Positions 49,073 to 56,768 of a DNA stretch of 64,000 bases are shown here, in pieces (position 1 is the first letter of the stretch; the number at the start of each line of letters is the position of its first letter). Source of the stretch: an uncultured Thermoguttaceae bacterium (GTDB lineage: Bacteria; Planctomycetota; Planctomycetia; Pirellulales; Thermoguttaceae); assembly GCA_938084835.1 (NCBI GenBank), contig CALKER010000005.1:243968-307967 (forward strand), given 5' to 3'. A model generated the notes under the pieces. It worked only from the letters and a program-made list of their open reading frames with translations, searched no databases and was not told the DNA's origin. The position numbers were made by a program, and so were the translations under genes.

Positions 49073-49114
49073 TTTCAAACATGCGTTTGAAACGATTATA
49101 TAAAGCATGCGCTT
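49073..49114 (-). promoter_or_regulatory. Promoter of the TetR gene flanked by two palindromic operators
   Basis: On the minus strand, AAGCGCATGCTT (49103-49114), TATAAT (49095-49100) and TTTCAAACGCATGTTTGAAA (49073-49092) follow one another. Both palindromes share AARCGCATGYTT, their centres are 26 bp apart and they flank the consensus -10 box. This is a layout suited to repression by a TetR dimer pair. Confidence 0.7.
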
Positions 49115-49639
49115 GGGGGGCTAGGATCTTTTTCGGGCCAAAATTTAGGCCTTGCGGAGCAAGTTGCTTTCAATGTCGTTCGCTCCCCTGTGAATCGTTA
49201 GAAGTCGAAAGGGCGGAGCTTACCTCCTTCGGGTGGGATTAGCGCCAAAGCGTTAGATTGGCGTCGCGCGGGTTTCGCGCTTTGCCGTTGCAATTTCTGG
49301 CCTTGCCGGGCAAGGTTCCGTCGCATCACACTTGGCAATCGGAGTGGAGGGTGCGCGGGAGCGCCACCGGGACCGACACCAAAGTCTCTAGTCGTTGCGG
49401 CTTTGGCGAGCTAGGCGCCTTGCCGAAGGAAGTCACCTCACAGTTTTTGCAAGAAGGGTTTCCAAGATTATTAGCACGCTGATGTACTTGATCTGCGAGC
49501 TCGTAAGCATTAACGCGGAAATAGCTACGACGCATAGAGTGCGCCGAAAAAGTGTATTCGTTCCGGAGCCGGGATTTACTCGATCTATAACCGAGCCTTT
49601 CTCTTTGAGGGTCACAATTTAGCGAGATCCTTGACCGAA
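49115..49639. other. Divergent spacer upstream of the lipoprotein gene
   Basis: About 520 bp, no gene recognised. Confidence 0.4.
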
Positions 49640-50458
49640 ATGCTTTCAGGGCAATCGATACGGAACTCCACAGCCAATCCCGGGCGAAGCCGCCATATTA
49701 CCTATATTGGGGCATTAGTCTCTCCACTCAATGGGGTATTCTGCGGGCCGGGGCCAAACAGGTCGTCGCAAAAAACGGCGATCATTGCCGGGATACTGTT
49801 TGTGGGACTTGGTTTTAGTGTTACGGGGTGCGTGGCACCACAGCTGGCGCCACCCGAGGCCGTTTTTCCCCCACTTCCCAACCCAATTACCGTCGCCACT
49901 AGGGATCCCTACGTTGTTTGGGAAACTCTCGCTGATGTCATTGACGACTATTTTGATATCGAATATGAAGAACCAATTCGAATTGTGGAAAATGCGGTAA
50001 CCGAGGGTCGGCTTGAGACCTACCCAAAAGTGGCGGCCACAGTGTTGGAGCCGTGGCGCAGGGACTCAGTGGGGAGGTACGAGCGATGGTTCGCCACTTT
50101 GCAATCGGTGCGGCGCCGCGCTTTGGTCCGGGCGGCTCCGTCACCACAAGGTTTTCAAATCACAGTGGAGATTTATAAGGAATTGGAAGACGTACCCCCG
50201 GAAGAGGTAGGTCTCTCCCCCGCGTCGTTCCGGAATGATTCCTCGCTGACCAGAGTTACGTCCCCGAGTGGGATTGCCAGGTCGACAAGCCGGTGGGTTC
50301 CAATAGGGCGCGATTTTCTTTTAGAACAGCGGATTTTAAATGAGCTTGCCTCACGATTGAGCCTTGCTCCTCATGCCTCCTTCAGCGGGATCCAATCCTT
50401 TCCGCGCGAAGGCCTAAGTGGTTCGTCAACTTCGCCCGAACTGGTCCCTATTCCTTAG
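49640..50458 (+). CDS. Probable lipoprotein of unknown function
   Basis: 272 residues. A hydrophobic segment ending in a lipobox (AIIAGILFVGLGFSVTGC) sits about 45-65 residues in, so the annotated ATG may be too early, but no later start fits. After the cysteine comes PNPITVATRDPYVVWETLADVIDDYFDIEYEEPIRIVENAVTEGRLETYP, then a conserved-looking stretch with WRRDSVGRYERWFATLQSVRRRALV and ITVEIYKELEDV. No named family is recognised. It leads the plus-strand run into the pilin-like genes, separated from them by about 320 bp, and could assist the assembly. Confidence 0.75.
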   Translation: MLSGQSIRNSTANPGRSRHITYIGALVSPLNGVFCGPGPNRSSQKTAIIAGILFVGLGFSVTGCVAPQLAPPEAVFPPLPNPITVATRDPYVVWETLADVIDDYFDIEYEEPIRIVENAVTEGRLETYPKVAATVLEPWRRDSVGRYERWFATLQSVRRRALVRAAPSPQGFQITVEIYKELEDVPPEEVGLSPASFRNDSSLTRVTSPSGIARSTSRWVPIGRDFLLEQRILNELASRLSLAPHASFSGIQSFPREGLSGSSTSPELVPIP

Positions 50459-50539
50459 CAGGTCGCCGAATTGGCGGGCATTCCTTAACAGGCAGCACAT
50501 TCGTTCCAGCTTAAGCGGCCGCTCTCCGTAAGCTAACTT
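50459..50539. other. Start of spacer after the lipoprotein gene
   Basis: CCTTAGCAGG and CCTTAACAGG recur, and AGCGGCCGCT is a 10-bp palindrome. No gene. Confidence 0.35.
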
Positions 50540-50584
50540 TTTGAGGGAACATGCCGCTTTTGGAGTTACGTTCCCTCAAAGCGG
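50540..50584. promoter_or_regulatory. Perfect 11-bp hairpin with pseudoknot potential
   Basis: TTTGAGGGAAC (50540-50550) pairs exactly with GTTCCCTCAAA (50570-50580) across a 19-base loop. The loop contains CCGCTTT (50554-50560), complementary to AAAGCGG (50578-50584) just past the stem. The two pairings could form an H-type pseudoknot (using CCGC/GCGG) or be exclusive. On the minus strand the hairpin is followed by an A-run, so it is not a terminator there; on the plus strand no T-run follows. Confidence 0.55.
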
Positions 50585-50642
50585 TGGATTTCCCCGGAAC
50601 CCTCCCAAGGTGCTAGGTAACGCTGCCGAGGTGCTCTATTTA

Positions 50643-50669
50643 TGTTCAAGTCGTGTTGTGTTCAAGTCG
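50643..50669. repeat. 11-bp direct repeat TGTTCAAGTCG, 16-bp period
   Basis: Copies at 50643-50653 and 50659-50669, about 115-140 bp upstream of the first pilin-like gene. A tandem binding site or chance. Confidence 0.45.
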
Positions 50670-50783
50670 GTCAGGATCACGCGCTTCCGATAGGAAGGCC
50701 ACTCCCTGGGGCCCTGAGCCGAATTGCTGAGGTGAATGCAGGTGCTAAGGTAAATCCTTGCCGCGTACGAAGGACAATCCCCG

Positions 50784-51404
50784 ATGCCCACCGCAACGCG
50801 GTCAATAGGTAGCCGGCGGAAAGCTGCCAGGCGTCAGTCGTTTTCCCTAGTCGAGAGCCTCTTGGCGATCGCTGTGGCGGCGATGGCCGGATCTGCAGTT
50901 TTAGCCGGCGTTTACGCCGCCGTTCATAGTGCCGAGCTATCGATTCGCCAAGCGGTGGCCCTGGCGATTGCGGAACAATGGCTCGATGAGATTTACGGAA
51001 GTCGTTACTCGGAGGGGGAGTTAGCGCCTTACACCCTCGCACTCGGCCCGGAATTCCAGGAACGAGCTGGAAGTACACGGGCAGCCTACGATGACTTGGA
51101 CGATTATCACGGACTGGTGTGTCAACCGCCCACAGATCGTTGGGGTGTGCGGATAGGTCGGGACGATGGTGCAGGGACCAGCCGTTGGGAGGCCTTAGCG
51201 GTGAACTGGCCCCTCCTGGATGCCGTTCGCGTCGAGTGCTCTGTCAGTTACGCGCGGAAAGACGATTTTCGCCGGCCGGTGTCTGCCGGTTCGGTGAGCG
51301 ACTATCGCGCGATCGAAGTCACCGTAAGTTTCCGCCAACCTGACGGAACGTTTGTTCCGGTTGGCCGACTCCGTCGCATAGCGGCATACTTGCCACGGTT
51401 ATGA
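50784..51404 (+). CDS. Pseudopilin-like protein with prepilin-type N-terminus
   Basis: 206 residues. A basic leader (RSIGSRRKAARRQS) precedes FSLVESLLAIAVAAMAGSAVLAGVYAA, a class III prepilin helix with glutamate at position +5. The residue before the predicted cleavage is serine rather than the usual glycine. The soluble part (DEIYGSRYSEGEL...RVECSVSYARKDDF) is of minor-pseudopilin size (GspI/PilV-like), not a major pilin. ATG 50784 has AAGGA upstream; the next pilin-like gene overlaps by 4 bp. Confidence 0.87.
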   Translation: MPTATRSIGSRRKAARRQSFSLVESLLAIAVAAMAGSAVLAGVYAAVHSAELSIRQAVALAIAEQWLDEIYGSRYSEGELAPYTLALGPEFQERAGSTRAAYDDLDDYHGLVCQPPTDRWGVRIGRDDGAGTSRWEALAVNWPLLDAVRVECSVSYARKDDFRRPVSAGSVSDYRAIEVTVSFRQPDGTFVPVGRLRRIAAYLPRL

Positions 51405-52288
51405 GCTCCGGCATTTGCCCTAAGAGTTATCGAAGAGTAAGTTCATTGGAAGCGGCCTGTTTGACGACCCGGCCAGTTCTCCCGCTTGGGTTTACCAGGC
51501 TGCGCGGGATCGTTAGCATCACGGAACTGCTAGTCGGGCTGGCACTTGTGGGATTGATCGCCCTGGCTTGCGGTGTCCTTTTTGTGGCCGCGGAGCGGGC
51601 CTCCCAATATGCTCAGCTGCAGGCAGCACTTGTTCAAGAGGGGGAGCTGTGTGTGGAGCGAATTCGTCGGACCGTGGCCCAGGCGTACACCACGGCCGAA
51701 TTTCCCGGCTTTATTGTGTTGGAAGAAATCCGCGGCCACGGGCGATTTCCGCAGATACTCATCGTGTGGTATCCGGAAGTGCCAGTGGAAGGCGATCGGC
51801 GGCGCCCGCTGGCTAATGAGCTTGTGATCTTTTGCCCCAACCCGAATCGGCCGGAGGAACTCTTAGAAATTCGGCCGCTCAGCGCCGCCGGCTTATGCCC
51901 CGAGTGGAACCAGCACACGATGTGGAAAACTTTGGCAACCGAACTCATTACCTCTAGCGACGCCCGGCGGGTGGTTCTCACTAACCGGCTCCGCACTGTA
52001 GCCGACCCCACAGCGGGACCAGCAGCTCGGCGCGCCGGAGTGTTCTTTTTCAGTATGTTGCGCCCCTCCGAAGCCGAGTTGGAAGACTTTCGCGCTGGTC
52101 GCCGCCCTTGGAACAGCCTCTCATGGGTGCACGGCATCCACGGGCCCCAATTTGGTCTGCGACAACATTGGTTGCGAATGGAGATCCAGCTCGCTGTTCG
52201 GGACGATGCCTCCGGCGAGATGGGCGGAGAGGTCTTCGCGGCGTTCGGATCTGCGGCTTTATATTACGGAGTTGGGCGAAACCCGTGA
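51401..52288 (+). CDS. GspJ/PilW-like pseudopilin
   Basis: 295 residues. A long leader of about 36 residues ends in RG, followed by IVSITELLVGLALVGLIALACGVLFVA; the helix carries glutamate at +6 rather than exactly +5, so cleavage needs testing. The soluble half (GELCVERIRRTVAQAY, then LILIVWYPEVPVEG-like strands, LRTVADPTAG) is in the size range of GspJ/PilW minor pseudopilins. Start and previous stop overlap (ATGA), indicating translational coupling. Confidence 0.82.
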   Translation: MSSGICPKSYRRVSSLEAACLTTRPVLPLGFTRLRGIVSITELLVGLALVGLIALACGVLFVAAERASQYAQLQAALVQEGELCVERIRRTVAQAYTTAEFPGFIVLEEIRGHGRFPQILIVWYPEVPVEGDRRRPLANELVIFCPNPNRPEELLEIRPLSAAGLCPEWNQHTMWKTLATELITSSDARRVVLTNRLRTVADPTAGPAARRAGVFFFSMLRPSEAELEDFRAGRRPWNSLSWVHGIHGPQFGLRQHWLRMEIQLAVRDDASGEMGGEVFAAFGSAALYYGVGRNP

Positions 52289-52684
52289 CACCTTGTGTGG
52301 TTGCCGGCCAATTCCGTGGGGGCCTGCGGTCGGGCGTGCGGACAAGACTGAAGCCAATTAACAAAGAACGAAGCGAATAAAGTTGTATGAGCTAAGCCGG
52401 GGCGAGATTGTTTCCCTTTTTATGCGAGCCGGTCGGTGAGTGTCGGGGGATTACCAGGGAACCCTAAGGTCCGTCCTTTGGGTGAAACGCGGGAATCGAC
52501 CGAAAAATCGATTTTGTTAACAATGCGACGGGTCGTTCCGCTGACGTGGGCGGAAGTGGGCTGCTGATGTGTGCCGGCCCCGGCCATACTGGGATTGGCA
52601 TTCACCTTGGGCCGGCAGTATTTTGGGCTGCGACATCGGCACGTAGTAGAAGACCCCGTGGGAGAAGTGCCCCTGGGTGTAACC
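52289..52684. other. Spacer inside the pilin-like run
   Basis: About 400 bp. An in-frame GTG-type start at 52571 would extend the next gene by 38 residues. No terminator seen. Confidence 0.35.
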
Positions 52685-54244
52685 ATGGGTGACAGGAAGG
52701 GGAAGAAACCACAGAGGCCACCACATCGGGCCGGTGCGGCGCTTCTGGTAGTGCTTCTTTTTACTGGACTTGCCGTGGCCTATGCTTATGCAGCGCTACG
52801 GACAACGGCCGTCCAACAGGCCATCATCCGAAATCTCTCCGTACAGTACCGCACGCGACAGGCGGCTATCAGCGGGATCTTTCTCGCCCTTAAGCAAATG
52901 CATCATTCCTGGTGGGAAGGTGTGGACACCAGTTTCACTGCCGCTGTTGAGGACGAAAGCAGCTTTACGGCGGTTTTTCGCGCAGGCGACCCCGAATTAG
53001 GTCCCTCTCATCCACGTTGGGAAGAATATCCCTTCCGTGTCACGGTGGAGGTGCGGGGGGAAAGCACAGATGTCAATTCCGCTGCAGTAAGGGCGCGGAG
53101 CCAGCTGCGAATGGTGGTCCGCCTTGTCCCTCGGCAGGTAAGTTCCCCTCCCACAGGCTGGAGCGATGTCGTCAGCTTCACGCTTTGTCAATGGCGATCA
53201 GGCACATGCAGGATTCAGACGCCTTGCCGAATCGCAGGGCCTGTGCGGATTCGCGATAAGCTCGATTTAGCCAACTCCATTGAGTGGTCTTCCGAGGCGC
53301 GGTGGGACTATCTCTTTGGGCTCCAGCTGCTGAGGTGGGTAGGGGTGGGCGATTTTCGCCCCTTCAACAGTGTGGTGTACCTACCTTATGGGCGACAGGA
53401 TTCCGGCACTGTGAGCCTTCTCACGATAGCCCTTGGAGTAATGGCCGTGGATTCGCCCGCGGCCGCCGTTTACTCCTGGGTCCAGCTTCCGGAGGTGACC
53501 AGCTACCGGCTATATCCTGGCGGCAAAGAGTATGCGCAGATACCGTTGCACACCTTGTCGCTGGAGAGCATCGAGTTGCGTCCAGACCCACTGACAAATC
53601 CCCTCGGGCTTTTTTTGTGCCATAGGGACCTAACTTTTAGGGGGAATGTGCAAATTGTTGGGCACCTTCTTCTCAGGGGAAATAAAAGCGCGCTTCGCGT
53701 GGTCGGTCCCCAAAATGCCTTGATGGCACCTGCTCTGCCCCCCTACGCAGAGACACCGGAGGCAGGAGAGCTTCGCGTTCGCCTCCCGGCGCTTGTTGCC
53801 GAGGAGTCACTTATACTCACGGAATACGGCGAGCTTGGAGGCAAGGGACTTCTCTTGATCCAAAAGGATCTGAATATCGCCAAATCTTCTCAGGAGTTTC
53901 CCAAAATGACGTGGGAAGGCGCAATAGTTGCTACTAATTTTCGGATTGAACCCCGTACCGAATGGGAGAGGTCAGATAAGTGGTGGAACGCCACCTATTC
54001 TGAGTTTAAGAGCCAAAGGTGGTGGGGAGATGGCATCTTTCCTCGTTGGCTAGAGGATACAGCCGGCCTACAATTTCAACCGAAGGTTACGATCGTGCCT
54101 TCGCCGGATCGGACGAGTTATCATTGGTTTCCGCTAAATGAACCGTTGTTTGTGCCTCATTTGGCGGATTCCACATCGCTCGAGCCTGGCAAGGCTGGCC
54201 TACGTTGGGAAGTCCTGGCCCTCCGTCAGCATGAAGCCAATTAA
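52685..54244 (+). CDS. PilX/GspK-like protein
   Basis: 519 residues. The N-terminus RPPHRAGAALLVVLLFTGLAVAYAYAALR resembles the leader and helix of PilX or GspK; there is no canonical prepilin glutamate, as in GspK-type proteins. Then NLSVQYRTRQAAISGIFLALKQMHHSWWEG, and a long soluble part with beta-strand runs (FRGNVQIVGHLLLRGN, EESLILTEYGELGG) perhaps of beta-helix type. It follows the two pseudopilin-like genes on the same strand. I chose ATG 52685 because the membrane helix then begins near residue 15; no strong ribosome site precedes it. Confidence 0.75.
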   Translation: MGDRKGKKPQRPPHRAGAALLVVLLFTGLAVAYAYAALRTTAVQQAIIRNLSVQYRTRQAAISGIFLALKQMHHSWWEGVDTSFTAAVEDESSFTAVFRAGDPELGPSHPRWEEYPFRVTVEVRGESTDVNSAAVRARSQLRMVVRLVPRQVSSPPTGWSDVVSFTLCQWRSGTCRIQTPCRIAGPVRIRDKLDLANSIEWSSEARWDYLFGLQLLRWVGVGDFRPFNSVVYLPYGRQDSGTVSLLTIALGVMAVDSPAAAVYSWVQLPEVTSYRLYPGGKEYAQIPLHTLSLESIELRPDPLTNPLGLFLCHRDLTFRGNVQIVGHLLLRGNKSALRVVGPQNALMAPALPPYAETPEAGELRVRLPALVAEESLILTEYGELGGKGLLLIQKDLNIAKSSQEFPKMTWEGAIVATNFRIEPRTEWERSDKWWNATYSEFKSQRWWGDGIFPRWLEDTAGLQFQPKVTIVPSPDRTSYHWFPLNEPLFVPHLADSTSLEPGKAGLRWEVLALRQHEAN

Positions 54245-54954
54245 GGCAGTCGCATTGTCTCAGCTGAAAGCAGTGCTGCAGTAGTAGTGCCCCGCGCGGC
54301 GGCTTTTTAATCTTTGGTAAAGGAGGTCGCGGCTGCCTCATTGGCTCCCGAAATTAAAAACGATCACCAGGGTAAATTTCTGCCCCCAAGAGGGAGTTCA
54401 CGGCCTGTGCCGTCGGTGCAAATCCACTGCAGTCATGGGGACTTTGGCTTAACGACTGCATCTTAATCTCGACGCGGGGCTGAAATGCCTGGTGGATCAG
54501 ATCCCCCCTAATACGAACGGGAAGATCGAAGTCCAACGGGAAAGTGGTCCCGCACTGCACTAGAGCCGGCTGCCCCGTGAGAAACGGTTGCCCTCTTCCC
54601 GGGAAGCGTCTCGGAGCTTTGGCAGAAACCGAATCGGCTCTGCAGGAGAGGCGGGTATGTTTTGGCAGTGCCCCAAGTTTTTTCAGAATAGGATGCGCGC
54701 TTCTAGTAAAGAAGGGTGCAGGTTTTCCTTATAGTGAGTCGTTGGCCGGCACTGTAGTATATGAGTCCGAAGTAGCGGTGTCCTTACCTCGCTAATAGGA
54801 TGGTCGTTGTTGGGCAGGTCCAATATGAGCTTCGTAAAACTATTAGCTCGAAGGATGCTCGGTAAAACGTAAAACAATGTGTAGAGCCCTAAAGATCGAA
54901 GACGTCACCTGTTCAGGTTTATGATCCGAAGTACGGAATCTTAGGAACTAGCCG
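54245..54954. other. Spacer upstream of the BON protein
   Basis: About 700 bp without a supported gene or RNA. Confidence 0.4.
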
Positions 54955-55641
54955 ATGTCTCCCCGATGGCGCACTCCGCGACGGGTTATCCTTTCAACAG
55001 CCTGGAGTATGGCGTTACTGAGTTTCCTAGTGTTGGAAGCTCACGCCCAGATGTCTGGCACCCAGCAGAGGACGCGGACGTCGATCGGCCGGGTTCGTTC
55101 CCTTATGGAAGAGCTCGAAACGAGGGGGCTTCTCACCCTTCAGGACGGGCGGGCTGCAGGGGGACCTCGGCAAAATCCGTTTGCTCGGCCCACTCCGTGG
55201 AGCGGCACTCGATCGGCCGGGCCGAGACCTACCGCGCCGGGGACTTTTCGCTTGGAACAGGCGGTTCGTGCCGCTCCCACCCCCACGCCTTATGCGTACG
55301 GATTCGCAACGGCGACTAACCGCATTTATCCCCCTCGCCTTCAGGTGGCTTTTACCGCCGCTCCGGCCGATCCCGAATTTCGCGCGGCGTGGTTGGCAGA
55401 ACAGCTTCGGGAAACTCTTCACTTAGGCCCGGAACAGAAAATTGTGGTGAAATTGGAGGGCGAGAAGGCCATACTACAGGGTGAGGTTGCGTCCGACCGG
55501 GAGAAAAATTTGGCACGACTACTGGTCCTCTTTGAACCGGGGGTAAATGACGTGGACGACACGCACTTAAGGGTTCGCCCGGCTGATCCCCAAGAGCTTC
55601 CTGATGGCTCGGCCGTGCCGGCACTGCGGAGTCCGAACTGA
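54955..55641 (+). CDS. Exported BON-domain protein
   Basis: 228 residues. A signal peptide (VILSTAWSMALLSFLVLEAHAQ) is followed by a Pro/Arg-rich linker, then a BON-type domain near 148-210: LAEQLRETLHLGPEQKIVVKLEGEKAILQGEVASDREKNLARLL, then VNDVDDTHLRV. BON domains bind phospholipid or membrane components and are common next to secretins. Its last about 290 bases overlap, on the other strand, the end of the 422-residue lipoprotein gene. The BON domain lies in the overlap, so this frame is the better supported one there. ATG 54955 follows AGGA. Confidence 0.85.
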   Translation: MSPRWRTPRRVILSTAWSMALLSFLVLEAHAQMSGTQQRTRTSIGRVRSLMEELETRGLLTLQDGRAAGGPRQNPFARPTPWSGTRSAGPRPTAPGTFRLEQAVRAAPTPTPYAYGFATATNRIYPPRLQVAFTAAPADPEFRAAWLAEQLRETLHLGPEQKIVVKLEGEKAILQGEVASDREKNLARLLVLFEPGVNDVDDTHLRVRPADPQELPDGSAVPALRSPN

Positions 55642-56617
55642 TTTCGGACCTCAAGTGTGTTCCCGCATTGTTGGGTGTGTGGCATCCCCTCTGCTGCGTC
55701 GATTCTTCTACCATTTCCGAAGGAGCTTTTGACCAAGGGTTGGCCTCTTCCGCCCCGGCATTGCCCTCAAGATTTGGTTCAGGCAGCGGACTTCGGATCC
55801 AACCTTCTTGCTGCGTCTGCAGGCCGAAAATCTTCGCCGCCACATCCGGAGGGATATCAATAGTACTCGTGACAATTTGACGTTTGCTTTCCACGGGGGG
55901 CGGCGAACTTTTGCTTGCCCCAAGTTGATTATCGTCCGGAGAAGGACCCCTCCGCCTTGCGGAGCGAGAAGCATCCCTGTGGCTCTCAGGTGGCACGGAG
56001 CCCCGATCCTTCCGACTCAGGTCGGTTTGTTCCTGGTCTGGGGGCGGAGGCCCAGGGAGGGTCTTCCGAACCGGTCGGGAGACAATCACCTTGCCCGTCT
56101 GAGCGTCTTCAAATCGGCTGATGATCATCAGCCGCCGTCGAGGGCCACCCAGCTCGTCCACCGGCAGCCACACACTGTAGGAAGGTCCCAGCTTGGAACG
56201 GCTATAATGTTGCCGTAGATGTTCCGGTAGGAACACATACTTGCACAAGGGAGCCGTGGGTGAGTCTTCGTCGCCAGTGTCCTCAAAAAGGTATACCGTC
56301 AACGTGCCGTCCACGAGCACTGGTTTTTCTTGCGGGTGCTCGAAGAACATAATCCGCCCGCCAAATCCCCGAATGGCATTCGCCCCCGGCTGACTAAGGA
56401 CCGTATCGGTCCAGATGTCCACCATGTGCAGGGGCGTGCGCGGTTTGGGTGGAAGTAGCTCCGGGAGTTTGTCTGGTTTGAGGGAAAATGTCGTGGAAGC
56501 CAGCGGTGTACACCCGATCACAACAATCGCACCAAGGATAGCGCACAACAAGTGATCCGCGGCAAACTGCCGCCGGGAGAGCACCTCCTGGATCCCTCGC
56601 CACGTGACACTGGTCAT
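55352..56617 (-). CDS. Lipoprotein encoded after the giant secretin
   Basis: 421 residues. A leader ending in a lipobox (AILGAIVVIGC) is followed by PLASTTFSLKPDKLPELLPPKPRTPLHMVDIWTDTVLSQPGANAIRGFGGRIMFFEHPQEKPVLVDGTL, and YSVWLPVDELGGPRRRLMIISRFEDAQTGKVIVSRPVRKTLPG, which looks like a conserved domain. The second half is Pro/Ser/Gln-rich. The last about 95 codons lie over the BON gene on the opposite strand and may be accidental open frame; the true stop could be earlier only if a frameshift exists. It is 150 bp downstream of the secretin on the same strand, so it may serve as its pilotin or partner; this is inference. Start ATG 56617 (TTG 56653 also in frame). Confidence 0.72.
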   Translation of the reverse strand: MTSVTWRGIQEVLSRRQFAADHLLCAILGAIVVIGCTPLASTTFSLKPDKLPELLPPKPRTPLHMVDIWTDTVLSQPGANAIRGFGGRIMFFEHPQEKPVLVDGTLTVYLFEDTGDEDSPTAPLCKYVFLPEHLRQHYSRSKLGPSYSVWLPVDELGGPRRRLMIISRFEDAQTGKVIVSRPVRKTLPGPPPPDQEQTDLSRKDRGSVPPESHRDASRSARRRGPSPDDNQLGASKSSPPPVESKRQIVTSTIDIPPDVAAKIFGLQTQQEGWIRSPLPEPNLEGNAGAEEANPWSKAPSEMVEESTQQRGCHTPNNAGTHLRSEISSDSAVPARPSHQEALGDQPGEPLSACRPRHLPPVQRGPVVVPNFSPGRTQPHPVVWPSRPPISPQFSVPGLSEEFPEAVLPTTPREIRDRPERR

Positions 56618-56768
56618 GATAGGTCCGTCAAAAGTGAATTCGAGAGCTGACAACTCGCCTTAAGCGTTTTCGGGTGGTTCGGGCAAAGCGTTCGGCTTCC
56701 TCGCCACAGGCCTTCTTTATGCCGAGGGGACGCCGACCGGGTATATTTGAGGTTTCTCAACCGGTGTC

